The notes beneath the pieces were generated by a model. The model saw only the letters and a program-made list of their open reading frames with translations, was not told where the DNA came from and made no database searches. Below, piece after piece: positions 33,301 to 45,900 of a stretch of DNA of 64,000 nucleotides. The translations under genes and the position numbers were made by a program. Location: assembly GCA_013397115.1 (NCBI GenBank), contig VWZW01006867.1, positions 1,489,977-1,553,976 on the forward strand, given 5' to 3'. Position 1 is the first letter of the stretch. Each line of letters opens with the position of its first letter. This DNA is from Edolisoma coerulescens. Its lineage: Eukaryota; Chordata; Aves; Passeriformes; Campephagidae.

Positions 33301-35479
33301 CCAGTTTAGTTGTCACCACCCAGCCTCTGATAGAGACAGCTACCACACAGAGGAGCAAAATAAAGAGTACCTCTGTAGAGGCATGAAAGGATAATGATAG
33401 ATGGCTGAACATGAGAAGAGTTCCTCCCTGTAAAGCAATGTATTGGATCTATAGATAAATCTGCTGCATCTGAAAGACTCCTTACAGAGATTGTCAGCCC
33501 AGTATGAAAAGAATTAGGAGATGGCAAATAATTCAGTTAAGCAAAACCAAAAGTGAACTCAGAATTAATATTGGAAAACACAGATTTAGCACATGACAAA
33601 TTTTTCATGAAGGGGTTAGATCGGCCAAACAGATTTCTTGGTCAGATTGCCAGAAGGACAGAGGAGCTGGAACATAAACTGGGCAATAATCCAGGTGTGA
33701 GACTGTGTGGCTGATTCAGAGCAGGGATTTAAGACTCTGTTGACTCCAGCCCTGATAGGACACTGCTTAGTGAAGGGCTGGATGTCTAAGGGGATTGTCC
33801 ATTTTTCCAAGGAAGAATCAGAAGTGGTGCCCTGCTAGATACATGAAACATCTCAAAAAGCATATATTTCCACAAAGGAAATCCAGAGGTATCGGGTCGA
33901 GTCTAAGGTACCCAACGCTGATCAACATGACACAAAATAAAATCCTGCTGGTGTCTGGTAACCCTTGGGAAGCAAAGAGTCTCCTCTCATTGCTGGTCTG
34001 CATTCCTTGCCCTGAGCTGTACTCTTGCAAGCTGTCTCACTGATGAGATAGATCCAGTGGTTCCAGATGGGCTCAGAGCACCTCTGTCTGCTCATACTTT
34101 CCGAGTACAGAAAGCTGAGACTTCACTGCATAGGTTGCACAGGTGAGCTGCACTGGTTAGCTGTCAGGTCCATTTGCCTGCTAAATAACATGGTAAATCC
34201 AACAATCTGCAGCACTCAGTAAAGGCTTAGGGATATCATGTCCCACACTCAGTGCTTGTCCCAGATTCGGTGCACCCACCCCTACGCTCGTTTCTCTTGT
34301 AGTGTCTGGGGTGCACTGAGTAGTGTATGTCTTGTGGTGCCTGGTAACAAGGGGAGAGAAGTGCAGGCAGAGACCGTGGGGAGGGAACACGTGGGCACAG
34401 AGATGGTGATGTTGGAGGGCTGCAGTTCCTAATGGATGTCCAATGAGAGGCGTAACAATTGTACTTGTTGGAGGTTTGACTGATTTATACTGCTCTCTAT
34501 CCTAGATGACTATTCTTGTGGTTAAATGCTAATACTCCTTTTTTCTGCTTCTTGCCTGCACTGCACTGGACTTGCATGAGGAAAATGGAAAGAGAAGATG
34601 CACAGGATGTCATGGGCAGAGCTCAAGAGCATTATGACTCATATGGCTAGAGAAGGTGTCAAAGTCTAGGGAAGTGCTTTTCCTGTCCTCACTCCAGAGG
34701 GATGAGTACTCAAGACACTTTCTTGTCATCTCTGATGACCTTTGTACAGGTAAACTCTTAGAGTAGCTTTAGAGACCTGAAGATGGAAGTTACTGGCCTG
34801 TGTAGCGCATCCAAGGCCAGGCATAAGGATTGTGAAATTCAGCGTTCACGTCTGTGAAGCCTACCATGCTCTCACACTGCTTTCCTTCTTCCCCAGCCAC
34901 CACTTCCCAGCAGACTCCAGCACCACCATACAGAGTGAAAGTGATGGTCTAGGAGGTGAGACTTGCAGTCCAGTCTGGGCACCCCTGGTCACCAGCAGCC
35001 ATGATGTGTTTATGCCCCCAGGAAAAAGAGCAAAAGACCATACATGAACCAGCTATGGGATCATGCAGCCCTTTGACGCAGTGGGCTGTCATTTAATCCT
35101 GGGTAATTGCAAGTGGGTGTCAGCCCTGAGCAAACAAGTTTTGTGTGGTTTGTCCCTAACTGACTCCTTACCTATTTAGCTCACACTGATGTGAAACAAA
35201 AAATTCCTCTTGTTAAAAACAGGGCAAGATCAGGCACAGATGAGGGGGGAATCTGCTGCCTGGATTGGACCATATTCCCCTTCAGCGCTTTTCCAGGTCC
35301 ATTTAAGCAACTCTTTGGAAGTAATGCTCCCTGTCCTGGTACTGTCAGTCTTGTGTGCGTGTGTGAGTGTGTTTGGTTTTTTGTACATAACTTTAATTAA
35401 TTTTTTTTGTTGTGGCCTTGAGAGTAACTCTTCTGAAAGTAGCAGACCACAACATTCATTAAATGTGTGAAATGATGGG

Positions 35480-35770
35480 AGAAAAAGTGTGAAATTGTAA
35501 CAGTCTGTTTGGGCCTGATTAATAGAAATTTTTCCTGACAATCCCTGGGCCCTTCTGGGGGTCAGTGGAACAGAGCAGCTGTAAAGACAGCAGGAGCAAT
35601 TTAGAAGCTGCCTGATGGGGGCCATGCAGATTTCAGAACAAGTGGGGAGAGTCCCATGCCCTTGTTCAGGCCAGTGGGAGATGATTGGCCACCACAGTGT
35701 CACGTTATCAAGCAGATTAGCCCGAGGTGTGCTCCCACCACCTTGAAAGGGTTATTTGGCTTCAAGGGAG
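35480..35770. promoter_or_regulatory. Candidate conserved regulatory block
   Basis: Holds GGGCCTGATTAATAG, a CAGCTG E-box, GATTGG/CCAAT, GTTATCAAGCAGATTAGC and a loose ATGG-GGG-CCAT palindrome at 35615-35625. Repeat-free, complex sequence close to the stronger candidate at 36280-36700. Confidence 0.28.
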
Positions 35771-36279
35771 GTTATTGTTGTCTCTACTATTTTCAGTCCT
35801 CCAGCAATGTCACCCATAAAGCTGATTCTGGTGCATTGCCACGTCTCACTGTCTGTGCTTCTGCTAAAGAGCCAAGCACTAGTGAGGGAAAAGCCCTGCA
35901 GTGGAAGGAGTTTGCCATTGCAGTGAGGCTGGGAGGAGATTGCTTCACTTTCTGTCCTCCTTGGTGGCTGAAGAGTCACCAGCCAGGGCCCTAGCTGGGG
36001 CTGGATGCAGTGCTTATGCTGCTGCTGGGGCGAAGTTCTCAGTGGCAAAGGCAGCCAACACCAAGGACCAGGGAGGTCAGACGCCTGTGCTTGTGAGGAA
36101 TATTTCCCTGGCTCCCACCAGGCACCCCAATCTGAACTGCTGACTTTTTTCTTCTTTCTTTTTTTTTCTGAGCAGCTCTATATAGCTAAATGCTTTCACC
36201 CTAAGAAAGATACAAAAGAAAACATCAAAGTAAATGTCCCCACACTGACATAAGGCTAGAATAATGGTGACCTAGTAGC

Positions 36280-36700
36280 TAAAGACTGGGACGAATACTG
36301 AAAGTAATTCACTCCCCTCGATAACAATGGGGCATGTGTGACAATGATATATACCAGGAGGCGAGGAGAGCCACTTTTGTTGGGTAGCGATACCCCACAA
36401 ACCCAATTGTAGGGAGATCAATACTGTCATAGGACAATCATCAAAGACCATCAGCTCATCATATTTTCATACCATAAGCAGCTCAAGGCGCCGGGGCTGC
36501 CTCTCCAGCAGAAAGCCCCGCGCGGAAATTTGAAGGGTGTGAAATCGACATGATTAATAATTATAGTTATTAGCACATGTACCAGCTGCTCATGTATGGT
36601 TTAGCCCGTGATTTATGGGGCCATAAATGCCCATATCTGCTGCTGACGCGGAAAGGAGAAGGGCACGCAGTCATGGGCAGAAAGCATCATCCCTGGTGCC
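36280..36700. promoter_or_regulatory. Strong candidate enhancer: HOX-type palindrome, CpGs and hairpin
   Basis: Within 140 bases this block holds a CpG-rich hairpin (36488-36523, 10 bp with one bulged C, 15-base loop), an inverted TAATAA/TTATTA pair (36555-36572), CACATG and CAGCTG E-boxes (36574-36588), and TTTATGG-GG-CCATAAA (36612-36627), two posterior-HOX/CDX-type half-sites as a palindrome. Sharp alternation of GC- and AT-rich segments and absence of repeats match deeply conserved enhancers. No open frame is convincing. Regulatory identity is inferred. Confidence 0.42.
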
Positions 36701-39700
36701 AGGAGCTTTCCTCCCCCCTGCTCCTGACAAAATTAAAACAACAACAAAAATGGGCCAAAAAGTCACCTCTGCTCCACAGCAATGGAAGGAGCCCTTTTGT
36801 TCGCATGTCTGCCTTAACAGCGGCTGAAACCTGTCTGCTCAATGTCCCCAAAGCCTTTGAAGTTTGGATCGCCGCTAACAAGGGCTAGAGATTTCCCTCC
36901 CCCACACAACTTCACACTGTTGCCAGGCTGCAAACAATCACCATACATATTACAGATGAAACAACGAGGACCAACAACAGAAGGAAAAACTAATTGTCTA
37001 GTTGCCAGAAGTTAAAGCTTTTGTTTCCAAATGTAATTTGATTCCTCTTTCTTCCAGCTCCCCCCAGCCCCACCATCCATTTACAACGTGTTTCATCATA
37101 GAAAACTATTTTACTTTGACACAATCTCAAAAAATTGTTTGAAATGGCCAGAAAAATAATATCACCACCCTTAGCAGTAGGTATGATGGTACTTTAACTC
37201 TTTGAAGATTATTCTTGTCTTCTGAAGACTTCTAATTATGATTTTTCCCCCATCAGAGAAAGAAAATCTGGTTAGTGCTGCGGGGAAAAAACAACCTTCC
37301 ACAGCCTGTGAATGTGCAAAATTGAAGCAAAGAGAGCTGCAGACCTATTTTTTCCATAACATTCATAGCCATAGACTAGCCACGTCTCGTTCTCAAGCAG
37401 AAGCTGAGTTGGTGCCCTGTCCTAGGTGCGCTATTTCCAGCCTGCATTGAAGTCCATAGTTAGGTTGCACCCCTCCTCTGGGTTAGGTCACAGCAGAGTG
37501 AATGGCAAACAGAGTAAATGTGTCCCCACTGCCTTTTGTGAAATCTGGTGAGCTGTGCTGTTCCATGAAGCCTGCTGATCTCACACTGACCTGGTGAGCT
37601 AGAAACTTCAGTGAAATGAAGGATTTCCTGCACAATGAACATGGGTACAACTGAGAAAATAACAGCACAGTAGTGCATCTCAGGGGCTAAAATGATATCA
37701 AGGTACTGGAACAGCCGCTGGCAAACACTGGAGTTTGGATGGAAGAAGGGAGAGAAAGGGGGTTATATCACAGTATTTTCTCTCTCTTCCATTCTACAAA
37801 AAGATGATCAAAGGGTGTGTCAGAATAACAGCAATGGCACTGGGATGTTAAAAGGATTAATGAATTATTCTGCTTTTAAATGGACTCCATGTAGTTCACA
37901 TGGTTCAAGGTAGAGGATAGATCAGTCTTAATAAAATAACTTAGCATAAATTATTTATTTATTGAATCGCATAGAATTCATTTTGATTTCTTTTCCTCTG
38001 GGAAACTGAGTTTTGAGGCCTAAAAATTAGTCTGTGTTCATGCAAAAGGTTTTATTAACACCTGGATACATTCTAGGAAAATAAAACACTTCACAAATGT
38101 TTAGTCAAAACCAGTGATTTTCCATTCAAAAGCTGTTTTAGTGAGAAAAATTGACCAGTCTTTAAATGAAGTTAGTTGAAAAGTTCATGGCGTGCTCACC
38201 TGTTACAGCTCTTTCCTTCAGAATTGCAATACACCCTTCAAGGATCTTGTGAGTTTTTATCTGTATGTCTTTATTGGCCCTTTATTTGCATGCTCATGAA
38301 GGCCTGATTTTAAAGTGACAGCTACCAGTGGTAATCTGGATGCCTGTTTCTCCATGTATTGCTAAATCTGTATCCTAGACAAGAAGACTTTTGTCTCTTA
38401 AATTTCAAGTGGCCCTCTATGACATTGGAGAACGACTAAGCTGTAGCCAAACAAGAGCTGTGCCCAACCCAAACACAGTCATTCGGTCGAGCAGAAGAAT
38501 AACTGAGTGAAATATGAGATCCTGGGAGCAGGGTTCAAACCAAACCATCGAGTGCTTCTATTCCATCTTCCATTGCATGAACCTGGGAGCCCCCCATGAT
38601 GAGACCACAGATGTGTGTGGTGAGTCAGGTAGAGGTGCTCCATGTGGGTTCAGAATGCAGAGCTGCAGAGCTCACCAGTAAAGCCAGCACGAGGATGGCT
38701 GGTGTGCACCACCAGCAATGCCTGTTTCCAGCACAGCCACATGCAGTGGGACCACTGGATTTTGGTGTCACTGGGGAGAAATACATTTTCTCTGAGGACT
38801 CAAAACACCCACAGTCAGTTCTGATCTGGTGAATTGTTGACTGTTTTTCTTTTTTCTCACCCCATCCTCCTAAAATAACACTAAAAACCTCCTTTCCACA
38901 AAGCTATCTTGTGTATGTATGTGCATGGGCATGTATGAAACAGAAAGCTGTGGAGATGTCAGGCAGATTCTGAACTCTTTCATGTAGAGCATCTCACGGG
39001 CTTTTGGCAAAGATAACAGTGCCAGGGATTCTTTATACTGTCACCTTGGACACCCAAGGTGGATGGGGGCTGCAGATTCTTCCTTGTCTCGTATTATATG
39101 CATGCGTGGCAAGAAACAATCAGACTTTTTTCTCTAGATGTGTGTATACCAACCTGTAAACATGGTTATACATCTGTGTGTAGTTTTAGCTAAATTTGAA
39201 GTATCAGATTCTTAAATACTGGGTTATACTGGAATATTCCATCCATCAGCTAGTCTTTCTACATGGGGGTGACAAAAGTTATCAGCAAATATGAGTTTAA
39301 TGATTTTTTTATGAAGGAGTTTATGAGTAGAAGAATGTAAATATATGTGTGACCATTTGTGTGTATCTATGTCTGCACTGTATGTGTGTACATGTAACAT
39401 ATATAATCTCTCCACTTAAAAGGTAAGGGAAGAAGTAAACGTAGTGACCAAGAAATACACAAATAAAGTAGGGTAAGCTAATTTACATATTCATACAGAA
39501 ACTGTGAATTCTGAACTATTGGTATTTTTGTCATGTTATGAGCAGGATATGGCCCAAAGGGAATTATTCAGAAATGGTTAAATGATGGTTGTACTCAATC
39601 ACTTAATTAAAATTAAAAGCCTTTTTTTCTGTTACATTCAGACACATATGGCTTGTTTAGATTAAACTCACAAACAATATATCAGTACGTATTGTTTCAC

Positions 39701-42119
39701 TGAAACAACACTGGTTTTCATAGCTGAGACTGTAATAGACTGAAAAATGTTTGTTCTTATGCAAAAGAAGTGATTTACAACACACTAATAATATCTATTT
39801 TGGGGCCAAGGGATGAAAAGTAGGAAGGGGACCTCATTGCAGAAAGGAAGAACAAGATCCCTCTCACTTTTTTAACAAACAATTTAAGAAATAATGTCAA
39901 GGTCTCACAACAGGTCCGCATGCATGGCAGGTAATAAACAGGGAGAACCATCAATGTAGCGGGATAATGAAGAATGGCTTGTGACATAACTTTGGCTTCT
40001 GGTTATTTCCCCTGATTTCAGTTATTTTCAGATAACAGTGCTGTATCAGACAAACTGGAGGATATTTTCTGGTGTTACGGTTTTATGTAGTACTTAGAAA
40101 AAAATGAGGAAGTATGTGACTACCTTAGCAAAAGCTAAGGAAGAACAAAGGAAGGGGAAATCGGGTGACAGAGAGGTCCAAGAAAGCCCATGAGGTAGTT
40201 TTCTAGTAGAAACTGTATCTGTTTATAAGTAAGTACACAAGTACACAAGCATGTGTGTATCTGTGCATGTGTACGCATATTTGAGCATATGCTGATCTGC
40301 GTGTTTGTATGCAAAAGAGATTCAATAATCTCTTAGGTAACCTTTAATATGAATGAATGAAATGAGTAATCTCTGCATGACTTTAATATTTCTCTCTTCT
40401 TGACTGCTTTACCTGGAGACTCTCCTGTGCTCCATCTAGATGGCTGTGCTGTGAAAGTTGTCCCATCACACCCCTCAATTCTGCCTCTTCCAAGCATAGA
40501 AGTTCTCGGTTTTTTCCATGTTTTTTTCTCCTGGACTCATCATAAAATGAAGCATGTGGGCCAGACAGGATTCAGAGTTTGTAGAGGAAGGGACATTTAG
40601 TAACAGATTTTAATAAAGATTTTCATTATCAGAGATAAAGTCAATAAAAGTTCAAAACTATTTTAGTGGCCAATGGGACCCTGGCTGAGTCTGCAAAGGG
40701 ATATTCCAGAAAATGTATGGATTTAAAGAAAGCAGGGACAGCCATTGTTTCCAGGAAAAGAGCTAGAGAATCACAGGTGCTGGCCCAAGAGTGGGATATG
40801 GTTTGAGGTAACTGTAGGCAGAAAAAGTCTAAACATCACTGTTGGAGAACAGAACTCTACAAGGAGCATTTATAGCAATTCAACACCAATCATAACTATT
40901 TAACTAGTTCAATAATATGTTACCCAGCTAGTCTGCAATTTTCCTAAAGAACAGTTGTGCAGAATTGGGCAGCTGCTCAGATCACTCAATTCAAAACAAA
41001 CCATTTGCATAATAAATATTTGCAGAGGAGCAAGTGGGTGGGGTTTAGGCAAGTGCACAGATGAACATAAAAATCAGATATGGCTGGAAAGAAACTAGGC
41101 TTAATTACAGGAGGATAACAAAAAAACCCTCCAACAACCAAAATGCACACACACATGCACACATATTTCTTCAACTACTTAAAAGAAATAGTGCAAATAT
41201 CTCTAATTAGTTCATTTGCCTCTTTCCAGGGACATAGATTTCTTTCTGTTCCTCACCGACTGAAAAAAAGAAGCTTGTGGGTTTATTCCAGAGCTATGCA
41301 CTATTTCATTTGCAAGCAAATAGTTTGAGAGCATATGTGTGTGCTTCTGTGGAAGTGGATGCAGGGATCTGAGGGTGAAATGCAAAATGCCAGGGTCTAC
41401 AGCACTGTTCCCAAATAATGTCTGCTCCACAATGACACTTGGGTTAAAAAATAGCTACAGCTTCTTTAATATCAGAACTTCCCCCAAACATTGCTCTTGC
41501 ATTGAGTCCCAGCATGTAGGATGGGAAAGCTCAGTAGCAGTTTCTACCTTTCACAGTCACCTTCCAGGTGTAACTTGTCCATCACTTGTGACCAACAACT
41601 TACTATGTTATAGACTCCAAATGAAATATCAGTTTCTACCCTGTTTCCCCAGAGTTAGTGGCAGAGTGGAAATAGATGAAACTGAGTTAAGAATGGTTTG
41701 ACCAGACTCACTTGTTGATTGTGAATGGCTCAGAAAAGCTGGTGAAAGGGAAAGAATTGAGAAGAGAATGTTAAAATGAGCAGAGAGAGATCAGATCTAG
41801 AAATGGGGAAAAAAGCAAACCACCAAAAAAAAGCCCCAACAAACCAACCCCCCGAAAAAACCCAAGCCATCTTTCCTGGATCTCAAGACTAAGAAATTAA
41901 GTTGGGACGATGCAAGAGAGAAAAGGAGGATGAGCAGCATGGCAGCACAGGCAAGAAAAACTACAGTAATGAGTCCCTTGGCATGTTCCCAGCATGAGGA
42001 AACTTGATGAACATTTAATCCAAATACATTCTTCATGGGTCTTCTGCCTCTCTTAGCAGCCCAGAAGCTCATCTGTGGTGAGGAAAGTAGAAGGGTAAGG
42101 TCTCCCTGTGTGACCTCTG
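36701..42119. other. Intergenic desert, no gene recognised
   Basis: AT-leaning unique sequence. TG/CA-rich alternating patches near 39330-39400 and 40225-40310, and an A/C-rich patch at 41808-41866. No exon, RNA gene or transposon recognised. Confidence 0.55.
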
Positions 42120-42470
42120 CCTGGCAATATGTAACAGTGACATATTAAATATGATTAATATTTCCTTCAGAACTGAGTTTACAAAAATACATGCTCAGCT
42201 GTGGTCAGCAAACAAGAACATAATGTGGTGTCTATCACAGCACAAACAGTGTATTAATGGAGCCATTAATCACCATCAAAACTGTATTAGGAGTGAAGAT
42301 AGCCAAAGAGAGCTTAACTGACAGCAAGTGGCCATAAACCTGTCCAAAAACTAATTTGATTACCATCATACCAGCATCTGTGCCACTTATGAGGGTTCAT
42401 TTTTTTGATGAAATTATGTAGACAAGTCGTTCATGCGTATAATAGACATCTAAATCATGGTAAACATGTT
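42120..42470. promoter_or_regulatory. Strong candidate enhancer with ATTAATGG palindrome
   Basis: ATTAATGG-AG-CCATTAAT at 42253-42270 is a perfect 8-bp-arm palindrome of homeodomain half-sites, followed directly by TTAATCACCATC. AAATAT-GATTA-ATATTT (42147-42163), GGCCATAAACC and CTAATTTGATTACC add further cores. AT-rich but complex sequence with no coding potential. Inference from motif architecture. Confidence 0.42.
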
Positions 42471-42900
42471 GTTGGCATGAGAAGTAGTTAAAGAAAGTGG
42501 GACATTTCTTTGCAGGTGAAATTTCAGGCAAAATGCACTGCTGGTGTCACAACAGTTGGTTAGAAAACCGTTGTCAAACTTATCTTGCCAAGCCGTTAGT
42601 GAGGAATGCTTTTGATCCACATTCAACAGAATAAATGCTGCTGAAAGTCAGGGGATGTCGGGAGCCTCTAGCTATTTACAAGAAGGATGGCTTTTGCCAA
42701 TATAAACTCTTGCTCTTTATCGGCTATAAATATTCCCTACAAACAATCTGTTTTATTCATAGACAGTTGGACCCATTATGTTTTGGTCTTGACAGACAGG
42801 ACAGTAGGATGCTGCATTTAAATGACACAGACTGTATAGGAATGTATTTCCAGATGATAACTGCGCCTGGAGCTTCCACATAAATCAGGGGAGGGAAATT
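42471..42900. promoter_or_regulatory. Candidate regulatory block with CCAAT and TATA motifs
   Basis: CCAATATAAA at 42697-42706 and CTATAAATA at 42724-42732 lie 28 bases apart, and TGCATTTAAATGAC follows further on. These could be enhancer motifs or a cryptic promoter; no downstream exon is visible. Confidence 0.28.
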
Positions 42901-45900
42901 ATTCTGTAAGAAATATGTTCAGATTTCAGCCTCATAAATACAGAGAGAAACCAAATTTTCAGGGCTTCTTCACTTTTATGTGAGCATTTTAATGATCATT
43001 GTAGGCAGCTACCAAGAAATTCACGTTCACTATTAGCAATGTTATACACAAGAGAAGTCTCTCAGGAAAGTAAAAGATAAGGTTGTCCCATCTACATGTA
43101 ACTAAGAAGCTGAAATCTGAAAAGATCTCTGTTTTGGAGGTCAGGGATAATTGGATTTTCTGGCAGAACGAAATTGTCCAATTGACAAAATGAATGTAGA
43201 CTAAAAATCACTGTTTTCCCACTTGATTTACCATGCTGCCTAGGGAAGGTAGGGGTGAATGAGTAGCTGCATGCAGAGCCACCACTGACAGGAAGAGACA
43301 GGAGCTTGTAGCTCAAATAATGAAAGTATTTGAAAGCCAGGTAGGCATGTGAAGCTGTGCCTGCTTTAACTTGCCATCTTTAAATAGACTTAGCACGTCT
43401 GACAATCTCAGGCCACTGCAAATGTATCCCAGGTATGTGCTGTACATATGCTAAATGCATAATATAATTGAGTATGGAACAGAAAGGGGATCAGTCCCCA
43501 GAGAGGGAGATTGTTTCTTCAAACTGGATGTTAATGGTAGAGTGAGTGACATTTATCTCCAGTCCTTTTATGAATCACTGAGACGCAAACAGAGTACACC
43601 TTGCCTTTGCTGTGAGCTGTGCCTCAAGCCATGGGAAGCTGCCTGCCATTCACAAGCCAGTGCCTTGTAGGCAGCTCCATCTTACCTGAGTTCGCAGATG
43701 GGCCATTCCCCAGGTGGGTCTGGCAAAACACTTCTCATTAATCATTGCTTAAAGCCTTCTCAGTGGGAAGACCTCAGGTTAGACATCATTTGGAAACAAA
43801 TTGGGTGAAAAATAGCTCTGACAATAAGGAGCCCACACAGAATTCCCCTGTGAGAGCTTCAGCGGTGTGAAAACAGACTCTTCCAGGACACTAAATGATC
43901 TGTCAGTTAGCAAATGACATTATAATCCAGTTTTATGCCGCAGACAAATCAAAGCCTTTGCTGCATTTCCTCATTTTTTCCCTCTATTTTCCCCCTTTTC
44001 CTCCTTTAAAGTGACAGAATATTTGAGTTAGGAGACATAGGCAAGTTGTAAATGCTTCCAGGGACAAACCTAAGTCTTTCAGGGTTGCCTTGTTGTCTCT
44101 CTTCTTCTTGCGCTATCATTAACAGCAGAACCCCCCCACAATCTACCGGGCACCTCAAAAGTGAGCATCAGGCTGCCCAAGCTCTCCAACACCACTGGTG
44201 CTGGCCGAAGGGTGCAGTTGTGCCCAGCTCTGCCCAGCAGGGATCCCTCTTCTGTTCCAGCTTAAGTGTGTATACCAGTGTCCTGTTAGATTAATTTTTA
44301 AAATCAAGCTTTAAAATGAGGCATAGAATCAAGTGCTTTTGTGAATGGAAACTACAGTGAAAGCAAAATACTTGTGCCGCCTGGTTTTACCTTGATATCT
44401 GTTAGTATTTACTTTCAAGCACTGACACTTCATGCCTGTGGTAATTCTGGGTCCTCAGAGACATTTAGCGTTGACCAGCTCCAGGGAACTTAAAAACTAG
44501 GTTCCTTCTCTGCCTCCAGCATTGCTTCTTTTCTCAAGTACATCCCAGTGTTAAATTGACTCAGGGCTTGGGCAACAGAAAAAAGAAGATGGTGAGTCTG
44601 CACCATAATTTACCCAAACTGAATAGAGGAGCTAAGTGTAATGTGGGGCAAGTCTGACATTCTTCGCTGAAATACACAGAGCGTAGCCCAGCTACCACAC
44701 ACAGGCAAAACCCACTGCAACAAGGGGCTTAAGCAAACAGCAATTATTAAAACTCAAGTTTTGCTTTTTGATGATGTTTATAATGATTTATCTACATGAA
44801 CCTCTGCCTACACATTATGGCCTAATTTTTTAATGGGTTCCAGCTCTGATACCCAGTGTCCTTGCATGATATAAGAGTTTTTTAAAGTCTCTCAATTGTC
44901 AGTCCTAACACAACCAGTTTTGGAGTTTGAATAACAGAAATTGATGTCAGTCAGAATCTGGCAGTCCACTATCAACTGGGAGTCATCGCCATGTGGCAGT
45001 GATATCAAATGTGCAACAACCTGTTGGGGTTTTGCCTTCCCACTGAAATGTCCCTAAGGTATTTAAGAATCTTTGCTCTCGTGCTTTTACCCAGGGACCT
45101 CTTTGGCAGCCTTTTGTCTGTTGTGAATCAGTGGCTTTTGCCTAACAGTCCTATAGGCTCAGCTTTCTTACCCAGGGATTCAACACAGTCCTCAAAGATT
45201 GGTTGGCCCCAAATATTGAGTTCACTTTTCTTTCAGTATGGCTCATCCAGACATGGTTGAGGGACTCAGTGTGGTGCATACTGGAGTTCCTCTCTGAACC
45301 CTGTCTGTCACTACCCTTTGCCCAGAGCACTCCAGAGTGTTCTCCAGCATGAATGTTTGCTAAGAAGTGAGAACAGTGTCAATTATTTAGCAAACACACG
45401 GCCCATCTGTACGATTCCTTCTTGCTCTAGGCACTACCTTGCACTACGAACAGTCTTGCTGAAATCCAGCTTAAAATTGACAGTGTTTCCATGGCATGTT
45501 GCTGTCAGATTTCCAACTGTGGCCTCAAGGTGCTGAGAAAGGGATACTGATCCAGTGCTCATCCCAACTCAATATGTTTGCACCTCTCTGCTGGCCTCTG
45601 GAAATTATAGGGATGCAGCCATGCTCACTCATCACACAGAATTTGTGAGCATGTGAGTGTGTTCTCATGACAGCCCTGCATAGCAGTCAGCAAGTAAGAA
45701 GATTTATTGCTTTATTTGACACTCTGTTATTCACTAACTGAGCATGACACATCTGGGACTAGGAACTGCCAGTTTGACATCAATGAGCCTTTTTTGCATT
45801 GATTGAGTTTATCCAGTTCATGCTCAGAATACAACCTGGGTAAGGAAGAACTCCCAAAACAGGCTGGAATGGGAGCTGCTGGTTATATTTTTTCCAGGAG

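Larger units (their letters stand above)
30945..35479. other. Intergenic desert, no gene recognised
   Basis: Unique sequence with an A/C-rich low-complexity patch (31642-31731) and an imperfect inverted repeat (33236-33300). Frames of up to 166 codons on the minus strand near 31243-31743 are driven by T-rich composition and do not resemble known proteins. Confidence 0.55.
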
